From: Parelaphostrongylus tenuis
Taxonomy: Eukaryota > Nematoda > Chromadorea > Rhabditida > Metastrongylidae
NCBI GenBank assembly: GCA_019055375.1
Contig: JAHQIW010000010.1
Location: forward strand, 186,001 to 250,000
Length of the DNA stretch: 64,000 nt
Direction of reading: 5' to 3'
Each line of letters opens with the position of its first letter. The first letter of the stretch is position 1. Below the pieces are notes generated by a model. The model was not told the DNA's origin. It saw nothing but the letters and a program-made list of their open reading frames with translations, and ran no database searches. Of this stretch, positions 1 through 12,089 are shown in pieces. Made by a program: the position numbers and the translations under genes.

Positions 1-129
1 ACTGGAAGGGCACGAAAACCTCGAAAACGTTATTCCTTTTCCTTGAAGGACAGTTTGAGAGCAGTCTCTCAATAATGACTAATGTACGGTATTAGTTTCA
101 AGAAAGAAAATACTCACATTGCAAATTGT

Positions 130-2500
130 GCGGAGAATGTGCAAAAGTACTTACCAAGCTAATACGCTAATAGACTTGAGGTAGTAGGAAGATCGTTGTG
201 ATGTGCTTAAGTAGAGCTTGGGATATAAACGAGAAAGAAAGTGAAGATGTGACAATGCTACTCGCTTACAAACCTCTAATCAATGCTCATCAGCGATCTC
301 ACTCGTCCCACTCATTCATGGAAAGATTTGGTGGGAAGATACATGCCAGAACAACAGAATTCAAGTCAAATCGCGATTTTGCTACTAACTGGAGCGCAGA
401 AGTCGAGGCAGCTCATGTTTTAACACGTGTTCGCATATTGCAAATTTGTTCATAAGTGAAAAGTAAGAGTCCTGGAATCAAAGATCAAAGGCTTTTTACA
501 CGTTCTGTTTACAGCACCGTTGCTTCGAGAGTCTAACATATATCACGTTTATTTGCTTACAAATTTGCCAACGAATCAGTTAGAAAAAAGAGTGGTGTCT
601 TTCCACCATGGCAGACATCTTCTAAGAGTTATTTACACGTCAAAAAAAAAACAAAACAATTTGAATAAGAGGGGGGTAAATTCCAGGAGGTTCTGTAGAT
701 CGCCTCGAATGGCTCTTCCGAATATCCTCTTGTCAACCATTCCCGGATAACCTTTGCGCGGCATACATAGAGTGTGAGAATACAGGTGGATTGTGACTTA
801 CAGCTCTCAGGTCGCAGTGTGAAAGAAAGATCATGACACGAAAAAGTTGGGTTGAAACTTTTCTCGTTATGGAATTTTAATTATGTCGTGATGTGGTGTG
901 GCCCATTATCGCTTATGAGGGAGGATAGCGAGAACTCACTTGTGTCCCAACCGGACTTTTTCGCACTATCTCGTTATGAATTATGCTTTCAATGGCTTTT
1001 CTGCCTGAAGTCAAAATAGTATTCCTGTAAAGGACTTTTGCAAATCGGATTCAAGACCAGCCGCATCAGGTGTACTATGTTACGATGGCGGTTCAGCTTT
1101 TCTATGAAAGAACTCGATGGAAACCCACTAGCAGCTTGTGGCCCTTGCTGAGGAGCAAACCTCTGCAGTATCTTCACAGTCTAACAATCAAGCACGCGCC
1201 TTAATCATGATGACGCGATAATCGCTTAGGAAAGAGGGTAAAAGAAAACCCGAACGAAGTACAGGATACATTAATAAACCGAGTCATAGAGGAAAAGGAC
1301 CAGTAAAAGACAGCTTGTATAGGCAGAGGTTGAGACATCTTGTGTGAATTATTATCCACAATACGAAGAAAATTGAAACGAACGTCAAAAAGATACGGTA
1401 AACATGGCGATGATCTACAAGTGCTGAATATTTTAGGCATAATCAAATGTATATCTGGCATACGCATTAATCTCAGGAAGGCTATAGATGCACTGAGGCG
1501 CCCACAATTCCTATGACCGACTAACCATTCAATTCGGTATTTTTGTAGAATTTACCCCTTTTTTTTGTAAGTCAGAAGTCGAGGTTGAGTTAAGTATAGA
1601 GGATAAGGACTATAGCTCTCGGCGTAAATCAATCCTTCAGGGATGCGCCATGCATTCGTCGTCAATTTTTAACTCCGTTTGAGGTGACTGAACGCATAGC
1701 TTACAATGACTCGCGGTGGCCTCCCGCTGTAGCGACCAGTGCTGTTTATCTTCCCAGAGAAGTCTGCCACCAGTCTGGTACCAATTTATCGACCTGGGAT
1801 GGGTGGATGGCTTGGTAAGCCATGAGCGCGAGATCGAACCATCTACCTCGTGTGTGACGCAGATCACCTCTGACCACTGCGTCAAATGCGCTCCGAGGCT
1901 GAGTATCACAATTTAATCAAACATCAACGTTTCGTCGGTCTCGCCTTCTTGAAAGTTTGGACCATGACCCAGTTTGTCAAACACCTCCACGACTTCATTG
2001 GAAAAAAGATATTAGTGCGTAAGATTTTGGAAGCGTTTCGGATGAGAAATTAATCCAAAACATGACCGTAAGGAGGAATGTCTTGTAATCTTACAGGATA
2101 TGAATTATATAAGACCAATATCCTGATTTGGGCGATGCACTGCCGTATTCAGCCGACTGAGTTGTGAGCCATCTGATCTTTCGAGACTTTCGAGAAAGCA
2201 AGACTGTTAAAACATCAGCTTTCTGGATAAGTAGCCTTCTATTCAAAACGCAATCTCAATTTGGCGTACAAAGAAAAAGGTGTGCATCGAGTCAGCGTTT
2301 TAGGCTTTTAAACACTCACCGTTTTAATTTCAAGAACCGACCATCTACTAAACTCGTCTCAACTCCTTGATTTTCGTCATTAGCGAATCGAAGTTGACGA
2401 TTTATTCGGTGCGATTAACAGTACAATACACGCGATGGTGATGGCTGACGTTTCAGCTTTGTCGCTTTCTTCAGAGCCTGAAAGAGTCAAACTGATATGC
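130..2500. repeat. Duplicated ~2.4 kb block, copy A
   Basis: This stretch recurs, diverged, at about 4,880-7,260 in the same orientation. Matching landmarks in order are the GATGTGAC..GTGCTACTCGCTTA segment near 245, the AGCCGCATCAG..TTCTATGAAAGAACTCGATGG segment near 1,055-1,115, CAATCAAGCACGCGCC near 1,187, a decayed SINE at 1,600-1,893 and a TTCAGCTTTGTCGCTTTCTTC-like motif near 2,450. It abuts the end of a minus-strand Penelope-like element fragment, so it may be the 3' part of that element. No intact gene is visible in it. Confidence 0.7.
1600..1893 (-). mobile_element. tRNA-headed SINE (family A), decayed copy
   Basis: Read on the minus strand, this begins with a tRNA-like head (GCGCATTTGACGCAGTGGTC, then the GAGGTAGATGGTTCGATCTC box B region) and ends in a short AT-rich tail. 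It is the same family as the better-preserved copies at 18,097, 33,341 and 58,779, with several substitutions. Confidence 0.7.
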
Positions 2501-2689
2501 AACAACTCAGTCAAGCACTTTCATGACCAAAGCAGAACAGCTTACGTACCTTTTTGTTTTATGGTCTGTGAGATGTTATGCAGACCAACCGATCACAGTT
2601 TTGCATGGACGAGGACTATGCGCAAGGGGGGCGGGGGGGGCGGGGGGCGCGGCACGTGACTCAGATCAAAAAATCGATTAGTCACGTGT

Positions 2690-3900
2690 TATGACGAGGC
2701 GTTCGTCTTTGTGTGTTCATCTTGGGGCTTTTGGCGTAAATCCAAAACGCTTCGAGTGTGTTTTTTTTGCGCTGAGGCCTTTTTTTTCCCGTGCGAGGAT
2801 AATGACTTTGACTTCAAAGCCATTCTTATTGTGTATCCGTATTTTATGCGCCCCTAACGGAGTTTCCAAGTCATTATTACGTAATCCGTTTAGGTATTCT
2901 TCTACGCGGATCTAAAGCGGTGGTTTTCCCGTTTCGCCGATACACTCGTATCCACACATTTTGCAAGAGATTAGGTAAATTGTACCTGAACTCATCCAAC
3001 CGCCGTCTTTACCGTTTGGGCATATTATGCAATTTTTTGTGGAACAGAGAGGATCGCATAGGCGGTTACGAACTAATTGGCGCTTGAGAGTCATTGGTGG
3101 TACTTTGATACGGTTGCCGATTCTTCCAGAGCTGCCCTTCTCAAACGTCGCTCTAAAACTGTTCTTATTTCGTCTGAGATGGAGGGTAGGATAAACGGGA
3201 TCTTATTGTCATTGCTTCTGTCGTTGGAGTGTTCAAGTTTTCCTCTGAACCGATCCTAATGTGCTACACTGTCGTAGCCATTGGAGATGGCTATTTTGCG
3301 TGCAAAGTTCAATGATTCTTCCTTCTCTTCCCTTCGTGTGCACACCCCGGAGGCTGTGCGGAACATGTTTCTTATAAGTGATTGTTTGGTGTGCGAAGGG
3401 TGAGAGGAGAGGTAATGAACCAAGATATTTTCATTACTTGGCTTTCGATGCCATTTTATGATGTAGCCATTTAAAGGAAAGGTTAACTTGAACGTTTAGG
3501 AATGGAAGCCATTCTTTTTGGGGTTTCTCTCGGGTGAACCTTATGTACTGCGATTGTGTGTTGAGTAATTCAAAGCATTTGTCCATGTCTTTTTATGTTG
3601 GAAAAATGACAAAGCAGTCGCCAATATACCTGCAGCAGAGTGTTGACCCGAGGTTGAGTACGGGCTTCAGTTTTAGAAATAAACACAATCGCAAGTGTTG
3701 GTGCCAGTCGCTGTTCCATAGCCAGTCCTCTAAGAGTGTGAGTATTTCCTAAACCATTCGAAGACTGAGTAGTTTGGGTATTCTTTCAAGAGGACTATAA
3801 GCTGCTGAATTGAGAAATGATACATATTCATTGCTCTATCATGTGTGCAAGCAGGTCATGGGTGGCTTGTATGCAGAACATTCGCAACGTTTTGTGCAAA
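2690..3900 (-). mobile_element. Penelope-like element fragment with GIY-YIG endonuclease
   Basis: Minus-strand frames at 2,912-3,094 read LVRNRLCDPLCSTKNCIICP then GTIYLISC..CGYECIGETG, the Cys-rich linker and GIY-YIG core typical of Penelope-like retroelements. Downstream, after an in-frame stop at 2,912, the same frame continues with EEYLNGLRNNDLETPLGAHK and KVIILARE, the end of that domain. Upstream (about 3,100-3,230) frames read IPFILPSISDEIRTVLERRL, and 3,500-3,750 gives pieces of the preceding reverse transcriptase. Stops and frame changes show it is dead. The role is inferred from recalled family resemblance. Confidence 0.75.
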
Positions 3901-4880
3901 GAGAAGTTTCGCGGTGTACTGAGTGGCTGAATTGGCCAATTGCAGGAATAGAGAAAAGCGAATAACGTACCCGAGTCCGCTAGAGAAGGCCGATGCACCA
4001 AATTATATTGACTGTTCAATGAAGACTGCTGAGTTTCGAGTTAGCTTTAGCACACAATAATTATTATCTCAAAGCAGAATGCTCAACCGTACTAATTCGT
4101 CACGGCCACGCAGGTATCTTCACCATACACGGAAACAATTCACGTTTCGGTTATAACTGTTTATAGCAATAATAACAATACAATGGCAGTCTGACGATGT
4201 GTAGTTGAGTAAATAGATATGAACGAAGTGGGTGAATAACTGGAACACAGAAACACTAGAGCTACTGAGCTACCAGACTACGAAGCAATCTGAGGCTAAT
4301 AAAGTGCCATCGGAGGCGTACCCTTTAAACAGACGCTCGAGAGCTCTCGTCAGTTGAATGTCAGTATAAAGAAAAAACCTTTAGAAGACCGTTCCCTCTA
4401 CTGCCCATCGTCTGCGAAGAAATTTAAGTCAGTACCGAAAATCAAATGCGGAATGGGTCCAAGTGGCACGACAGCAGATTAAAACCATCCATTATTACAC
4501 AGCTCAAAATTGGCTAACCATCATGTCCCGTCTGGTATCTACTCATAAATACTCACAGGTTAGTTTCCATTGATGATTTGGTTGCTACCGGTCCTTCAAA
4601 GTTCAAGACAAGACCCATGATTAGTTGCGTGGACTGGCCAACGGACAGAATATCTTGATTTCTGAACCTAACACTCGTCTACTTTTGAGACACTTCCCGA
4701 CCCACCTCAATAGCACTCAAATGTTTCTGGATCGTCTACGTAATGCGCACTCCAATAACGCGTACGTTATGGAATCATTCGACGTGTAGCAGTTATTCCT
4801 CCAAAAAACTGCTACTTTCCTTTCTCTTCTACACTTATTCCTATCGCATGTCAGCAAATAATTAATATTCTAATTGTAGA
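3900..4880. other. Unassigned intergenic stretch
   Basis: AT-rich sequence with no open frame of note and no recognised repeat. It separates the two copies of the duplicated block. Confidence 0.5.
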
Positions 4881-7260
4881 TAGAAAAAAGATCAGGCAGG
4901 ATCAGCTTGGGATGTAAGCAAGAAAGATAGTGATGATGTGACGGTGCTACTCGCTTATATGCCTCATCAATGCTTATCATCAACAATCTCATTCGTTTTG
5001 CGAAAACGTGGTTGAAAACTCACATGTTAGAACAACAAAATTCGGGCCAAATGGCGATGTCACATGAAATTGGGGCGCAGAAGTCATGGTAGCCCTTGTT
5101 TTTAACACGAGATCTCATTTTGAAAACTTGTTCATATGTCAAGTGTGAAACTTCTGGGATCAAAAATCAAAAGCCTAACAGACGGCATGTTTCCAGCATA
5201 GTCGCTTTGAGAGTCTAACATATTCAAGATTTATTTGCTTACTTTGCTTACTATTATTTCCTAGATTTTGTCAGCGAATCGGTTACACAAGAGAGTGGCG
5301 CCCCTCCACTGTGATAGACATCTTCTTGAAATTATCTACACTTCAAAAAACTCAAACTAATCTGAATAAGAGGTGAAGAAAGTCGTGGTAATTTTGTCGA
5401 TCGCCTCAAACGGCGTTTTGAATATCCTTTAGGTAGCCATTCGTAAATAACCTTTGCGTGGCCTACAGGTGCCAGGATACAAGTAAATTGTGGCATCCAG
5501 CTCTAAGGAGATGGGTAATGATATTATCAGGGCAAGAATCTGTGCCACTTTTATATTTCCATCGCAAGGCGAACTTCAGAGTGAATTTTTGGTTTCCCTA
5601 GGAAAACTTTGGAATGTGAAACAAGAACTGTGACACGAATATCTTGGGTTAGAGATTCTCGTTTTATCAAATCCTAATTACGCCGTGATGAGGTCGTGGC
5701 CCATTATCGTTTATTAAAAAGGAGAGCGAAAACTTACATCTGCCCTAACGGGACTTTTTCGCACTGGCTCTTTATGAAGCTGCTTTCGTGACATTTCTGC
5801 CTGTAGCCATATTAGTGTTAATGTAAAGGACTTTGCAAAGAGGATTCAAGAGCAGCCGCATCAGATGTGCTATATTAGGATGGGGATTTAGCTTTTCTAT
5901 GAAAGAACTCGATGGAAACCACTAGCACCCTGTGGTTCTTGCTGAGGAACACCCTTCGCAGTATCTTCGCAGTCTAACAATCAAGCACGCGCCCTAAACA
6001 TGATCACGCGATAATCGCTTAGGAGATAGGGTATATGAAAACCCACAAGAACGAAGGACAAGATACATTAAGAAACCGAGTTATAGAGGAAAAGAACCAG
6101 TAAAAGAATAGAGCAGTTTGTATAGGCATGGTGTTGAGGCATCTTGTGTGAATTTATTCTACAATATGAAGAAAACTGGAACGAACGTCAAAAAGACGCG
6201 GCAAACATGACAATGCTCTCCAAGCGTTGAGTATTTCAGAAATAAGCGAATGCATGCCTGCCCCATGCTTAACATGAGGAAAGACCTATGCATTAACTTA
6301 GCGATGATTCCTAGGACCGACTATTTATTCAATTCGACATTCTTCTATGATTCACTCCTTTCTTTGTAAGCCAGAAGTTGTGGTTGAGTAAAGGATAAAG
6401 GATGAAACTCTCAGCGTTAATTAATTTCTGAGGCTGCGCCATGCGTTCGCCTTCAATTTTTCACTTTGTTTGAGGTGACTGAGTGCATATCTGGCCATTA
6501 CAATGACTCGCCGTGTTCTATAGCTGTATCGACCCAGTGCTATTCATCCTTTCAGATCGGAGGGATGATGGCTTGATGAGTTATGAGTGCGAGATTGAAC
6601 CAATAACCTTGTGTGTGACCCAGAATACCTCTAACCACAGTGCCACTTGAGTATCACACTGTCACGTGGTTGAATATCACAATTTGATCAAACAGTCATC
6701 GTTTCGGCGGTTTTGCCTTCTGAAAAGCCTGGAAAGATCAGATCAGACACCTCCATCACTTAACTGAAAAAAAGATAATAGTGCGTAAGTTTTGGAAGCG
6801 TTTTAGGTAAGCAGTTAAGTGTAACATCGAGCGCAGGAAGAATGCCTCGTAACCTTACGGGATACGAATTATATAAGACTGTTATTTTGATGTGGGAGAT
6901 GCACTACCGACTGGCTTGTGAGTAGTCTGATCATTCCAGGTTCTGGAGGAAGGGAAACTGTCAAAACGCCACCTGTTTGAATGAACTGTATCATTTCAGT
7001 CCCGAATTTGGCTCAAAGATAAAAGGCGTGCATTAGTTGGCGATTCACCCTTATAAGCAGGTGCCGTTTTGATTTCCAGAACCAACCGTATGTTGAACTC
7101 GTCATGGATTGTAAAATTCGGAGAATCCTTACTAAGCATGTACGAGCTTTTTGATACTAGCGTATGATAATGCATCAGAATAGTAATACAATGGCCGACG
7201 TTTTGGCCGTTTCGCCTTCTGCGCTTAGAAAAGCTATATCTAATCGCAGTCTACTTAGTC
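4880..7260. repeat. Duplicated ~2.4 kb block, copy B
   Basis: Diverged direct copy of 130-2,500, with the same landmarks in the same order, including CTATGAAAGAACTCGATGG near 5,896, CAATCAAGCACGCGCC near 5,980 and a decayed SINE at 6,388-6,643. The shared SINE at the same internal position implies duplication after SINE insertion, or that both copies descend from one SINE-bearing element. Confidence 0.7.
6388..6643 (-). mobile_element. tRNA-headed SINE (family A), strongly decayed
   Basis: Counterpart, inside block B, of the SINE at 1,600-1,893. The box B region (GGTTATTGGTTCAATCTCGC on the minus strand) and the GAGTCATTGTAATGGCCAGA body motif are recognisable; a central segment is missing. 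Confidence 0.6.
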
Positions 7261-7639
7261 AAATACTTTCATAAACACCGCACAAAACGTAACTAGCGGA
7301 TGTTTTCGGGTTGTACAGTAAACTTTTTCTGTTTGAAACACTCACCGCTCAGTTGTTTAAAAGTCTTCCGGATATTGACTAGAGACAGACAGATAGGATA
7401 GTCTTGCATGTTTGGAATGCATGATAAGAACATGCTTGGAGCGGGTCAAAAGAATTATCTGAGGCATGATGTGAAGATACGCGTAATTACGAAACGCTCC
7501 TTTTTGGGGCTCTTTCTTGTAATCTTAGCATTTATCCGGAATCTTCACTTTTCCGGCAGATGCTTTGTAATTTTGTGCGACTGTGGTAACGTTGATACCA
7601 AACTCTTCTCTGTTATATTTGCATTCATTACGCTCACCT

Positions 7640-7960
7640 AACAAAGTGTGTTCGCTTCAGCTTTAAATTGTCCAGCCGGACGTTCTTTTACACGAATGCA
7701 CAGTCTACCCGCTTTGCCATTGCATTCGTCCTGGCATGTCTTACAGAAAAATTATGTACGCCATACCAGATCCAGTGCAATCGCCTCTCTAAGGGCAAAT
7801 TATACAGTTGGTCGTTTCTCAAAGACTGCCATACAATCAGCTGCGGACCTGTTGGTCCCTTGAAGTTCTTGGGCATATTTTATTTACTGCTACTGTTTTT
7901 CCCCAAGCCTGCCTTTGTTGCGCTTATTATATGCTCACTTCGTTCAAAAGATTTGGTTTT
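7640..7960 (-). mobile_element. Probable Penelope-like element fragment (upstream part)
   Basis: The minus-strand frame at 7,688-7,876 reads VWQSLRNDQLYNLPLERRLH followed by WIWYGVHNFSVRHARTNAMA, an Arg- and Trp-rich segment that I associate with the N-terminal part of nematode Penelope-like proteins. It lies beside block B just as the GIY-YIG fragment lies beside block A, which supports a second, internally deleted copy. The family assignment of this segment is tentative. Confidence 0.4.
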
Positions 7961-8153
7961 CTCATAAATTTTTGCACTGAAGCAATAAACAGCTCTATAG
8001 ATTAGAACAAATTAAATTGCTTAGCAACCTTCCAAAGTATGCGGCATCAGATTGAACACATATCTGCCATCTCTCGTGCAACATTTCAATACCACTTTGT
8101 GCAGAATTTTGTGAGCTCTCCTTTGGTACAAAATCTGATCATATTTGCCTCGT

Positions 8154-8665
8154 CATGACCGCCGACAGAGTCTTTATCGTAATTTTCTGCTTTACGAGTA
8201 CGAATTAGGACGCTACGCTTAAACCGCCTTTGAGGACATCAACCGTACAAAGGCTCAAGCATTTTTATCCAGACAAATAGCGTTTCGGTTCTCTGCTGAG
8301 TTTCGCGCCGGCAACATCAACCTGAAGGACCCTGTCGCCTTGACGCTGCCTCAATCTCCTCCTGCTTCAAGTCAACGCAAGTCTGCATGTCAACAAATTG
8401 ACAACGAGCAAGTTGGCCGAACTGGGCTGGGAGTTCGTGGGATCATCCGCTGCACAGTCCTGAAGTGTCGCTGTTTGACTGCCACCTCATCCGATCACTG
8501 GAGCAGTTTCCGAGCATGAAAAAGTTCTGAAACATCAATCATTTGAGCCGAGGATTGACAACTTTTTCTGATTCTAAGGACTAGGAGTTCTATGAGCGCG
8601 CTGTTTTTGTTGTTTGAGAAAGATAGAAATGTGTTCAGGCTGATGGCGACAAGTCGAATAAACAG
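8154..8665 (+). pseudogene. Decayed mariner transposase
   Basis: The plus-strand frame reads HDRRQSLYRNFLLYEYELGR, a stop, then AFEDINR and FRFSAEFRAGNINLKD, the N-terminal helix-turn-helix region of mariner transposases. After LPQSPPASSQRKSACQ it jumps to LTTSKLAELGWE (just before the DD34D-type region of the family) and later DSKD..EFYERAV near the C-terminus. The catalytic core is therefore deleted, and stops and frameshifts are present. The protein would have been about 340 residues; roughly half remains. It is nonfunctional. Confidence 0.75.
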
Positions 8666-8689
8666 CAAACGTTTCCGGTCGCACTTCCA

Positions 8690-9860
8690 TAGATTTGCTT
8701 ACATGTGAACTTGAACAGCAAGAGTTTCCGAGGAAACTTTCCTGATCAGATAGATCCTTGGGCCTCCATCAGTATATAAGCGTGAGCGGACAACACACCG
8801 AAGCGGTCACACAGTTGCAGCGTTCCTGTGTTCCAGCTAGTCATCGGCCCTTTGTACATGTTCATCATCATCGTTAGTGTTCCTCACTTAATTTTCAACG
8901 CCTTGCTTACTATTCACACTCTTATGCACCATTATGCCAATTTAGTCACAAGTCATAAGTCGATTTCATAGGTTCTAGTTAGAATGGAGGGACACGTTGA
9001 CTCTCTGCTAGCGTCTCTAATGATTTCGACTGTTGACGGCAGATCGATTGTTCTAATTACTAAGTAGGTCCATTGCATTATAATCGCTGTACACTCTCTT
9101 CCACAAGTTCACATCTCCCACGTTTATGACACAGGCCTCGTGTATCATTATAGTAGCAATCTCATAATTGTCACCTAATTTACTGACTTACTGAGAATGC
9201 CCACTTCGTAGTGCACTTCCATGCTTCGCACGTCGTCCTGTAACCTCTCTCATAAGCACTAGCACTCACTCTTTCATACTCTTTGTAGAAGCTTCCCATA
9301 GCACTTTTCACACTATTCGTACTGTCGGTAACAAATTTATAAACCCACTGAACAGACACTTTATTGCACTTCTTATCGTATTGTTTGTTTATATCGAGTA
9401 TGGACCTTATATCGTTGTTGTCGTTATTGATTGTTATGTCAGTAGCATCGTTATGCAGATGGAGGTTTAATTACCCAAGCGTGAGATTTGCGCTGGAGAC
9501 ACGGGGCTGACGAGACCCGTGTGGTGAAGGAACAACAGTTGTCAACGAATTCGAGTGGACCCAATTTCAACTGCATATCAATTCATGAAAGAGCATTCGA
9601 GCTCCATTTCTTCTCCAAGAATCCAACGTCGTGGGATACCTGGCCTCAATAGCTTACACATTCAGTGTGATATCACAAACTATCATTTCAACTGACTTAT
9701 CAATTCTAATTCACAGCCTCTCAGACACTAAAGGGGTAACTGCCTACATTTCAGAGATTTTCAGACAGAGTGGACCTCAATCTAGATAAGAGGCATTACA
9801 CAAACAGACGCCACACGTCGCTAGATTTCGATTAAACATGCTTTGAATAGTGTTGTTGAG
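8690..9860. other. Unassigned intergenic stretch
   Basis: No gene, RNA or recognised repeat is seen. The sequence is of average composition with short open frames only. Confidence 0.4.
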
Positions 9861-9869
9861 CAGTTTCAA

Positions 9870-10400
9870 TTACTTCTGGTTATTAAATTTGATGCCTATT
9901 TTTCTAGTGTCAAAACTTTTAGAAAGATTTGATTGAAGCTTCAACAGTATTCAACAGCCTGGAGTGTTAGGTTGGAAATTATGTCCTGTCACAATTTTTC
10001 TTTGTTATTTTTATTCATCTACGATAAATTTGGGTCTTTTTTTTACTGTGTTTTATGTTATTCGAAAGCTTGTGATTTCCAGATTCTAGATATGTGAGCC
10101 GTTTCGTAACTGTTTTAAGAATTTTTTCACTTGTAGAATGAACACTTCGAAAATGAAGTTGTGAGAGTCTCTTGAACGATCCAGTTCGGTCATTTTGTAC
10201 CGCAGAGACACAAAACTATGTAGAGCACTTAACCACAAGGCTGTTGATCTAAGAATTACACAAAGATGGTTCAGAAAGTTTTGTGAATGCGGCACCAACA
10301 TGTGGAAGTTGGCTGCGACAGCTTCATTGGAGGCGCCAAGACAACGCTCACCCACATATTGCGCTTTTGACATTTTTGACAGCAACTCTTATATAGTTAC
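9870..10400 (+). mobile_element. Mariner-related remnant
   Basis: A plus-strand frame around 10,195-10,300 reads ALNHKAVDLRITQRWFRKFC, resembling the helix-turn-helix of mariner transposases (compare TVQRWFQKF in the family). Just upstream, 9,880-9,940 carries CAATTACTTCTGGTTATTAA and CTAGTGTCAAAACTTTTAGA, the same terminal motif seen in the mariner-like MITEs at 41.7 and 43.1 kb. It is too decayed for an exact outline. Confidence 0.45.
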
Positions 10401-10699
10401 AATAAATGAAATGGTTTACATATTTAGAATTCAAGATCATGAGTATTTGAATGACATCAAACACGATAAAAAAGACCAAGAAATAAGTTAATTGCAATTG
10501 AATAAATATAATAGAAAACACGACAAAAGTTAGTTGCCAACGTAAAAGCTCCTTGATAGCCCCTAGATACGTTCAGGCAAGACATTCATAATGTTTTACC
10601 TTTTATTTACAGCCTCTTATTGTTTGCTGTATTAGACAACATATTATGTGAAGCGATTTCTGACAGCGCTTTTAGCGACGAACGCACTGCTTAGAGTGC

Positions 10700-12080
10700 T
10701 AGAGTAGAACGAACAGAATGAGAGGATGTCCTTATTTTCTGCGACGACTAGAACCATTCTTGATGACTCACGATCGCAAAATGCCACTTTCAATAATGAA
10801 TTTAGAACTCTCGCAATGGAGAGATTATACCGAATTAGATCACAACATGGTAAGCCGAAGGCTTTGTCTAAATGATCTCGCTGTTGTTTTCAGATTCTAC
10901 ACGGTACCAAACACCTGCTCTTTCTCTCAACATTCCCTTTTCATACCTTTTGTTTCGAGTGTTTTCTTGAGACTAAGCTCAAATTTCAACATATTTCATA
11001 ATCATTATTTAAGCCAACATGTCATCTGGTCTGTTATAGGACAGACTTATAGAGCTCGGTACACGAGTTTCGACCTTGGCAGTCTCATCAGTCGGACGGA
11101 ACCCTTCGTCTTGTGCTAATGTATCGGGCTTTATAAGCCTTGCCCTATAACAGACCACATGTCATTTTTGCTCAAATAATCATTATGAGATATGTTAAGG
11201 TTTGAGCGTGGTCTCAAGAAAACACTCGAAACGAGAGATATGATATGCTGACGATACTGGCTAAGGGTAATCGAGTGTACAGCACTATCCATTCAATGAT
11301 AATTTCACTTGATGAACGGTGTAAAATGTTCGTTGTTGCCTACTCTTAGTATAGGAGACTAAGCGCCCCGAGAGGACTGGCATAAGACGAAACGTACCCC
11401 CAGACTGATGAGACTGTCAAGGTCGAAACGCGTGAATCGGGTTCTATAGCTCTGTTCTATAACAGACAACATGATATGTTGGCTCAAGTAATAAGTATGA
11501 GATTTCTTTTCCATAGTAAGGGGAGAAAACCGCTAAGTTGGTAAAACAAAATCCCAGATCTACCATGAATGTGATAGATTTAATTCATCGGCCGGCTCCT
11601 GGGAAAACCGTCATAAACAAATACGGCCAACTTTTTAATCATCTTCACATTGGCACTACGAAAACTGGCTTTCTGATGGTCATCAAAAGACGTTCGTGTC
11701 CACAAACACACAAGCTGATATAGAGATATCGAATGGCATGGAGCACATCAACACTCAACCTCACGCCTGAACTTTTGCTCTGCAGAGAAGCGATAAGAAA
11801 AGATCTGAAAGAGAAGCGGAATTCTGTTCAAACTGCAGAAGCCGGAGAGAGCAATCACAAAACTTATCAAAATTTCTCAATTACGAAGCAGGTGATTTCG
11901 CTCCGACACCCAGACAGGACAGCTAGAGGTTTAAAAAGACATAGAAAAAGTCATTCTTGGTTAGTATTTGCATCTCTTCATCGGCCATGCCTTTCTTGTG
12001 GACTAAATAAGGATGGATATATTGTCTTAACAGTTCTGCTTTCCAAAGTTCAGCATGTCGCTCTATCAGTGAAGGTAGAA
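10700..12080 (+). mobile_element. Decayed RTE-type retrotransposon (interrupted)
   Basis: Degenerate plus-strand pieces match the endonuclease-to-linker region of the 48,985-51,530 element: YTELDHNMVSRRLCLNDLAV at about 10,830, and RSTMNVIDL near 11,560 where the intact family reads [10 protein letters not shown]. Further downstream are TPELLLCREAIRKDLKEKRN and EAGESNHKTYQNFSITKQVI. A different repeat (10,950-11,505) splits it. Many substitutions and stops make this one of the oldest RTE copies here. Confidence 0.65.
10950..11505. repeat. Interspersed repeat (family M2) inside the RTE remnant
   Basis: Shares CACTTGA..AAAATGTTCGTTGTTGCC, GCGCCCCGAGAGGA, CTGATGAGACTGTCAAGGTC and ACATGATATGTTGGCTCAA with copies at 28,240-28,530 and, inverted, 53,372-53,700. 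Its first third (11,005-11,180) is itself a hairpin with arms CATGTCATCTGGTCTGTTAT and ATAACAGACCACATGTCAT. No coding capacity is visible, so it is probably a non-autonomous DNA element. Confidence 0.6.
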
Positions 12081-12089
12081 TAACACCAG

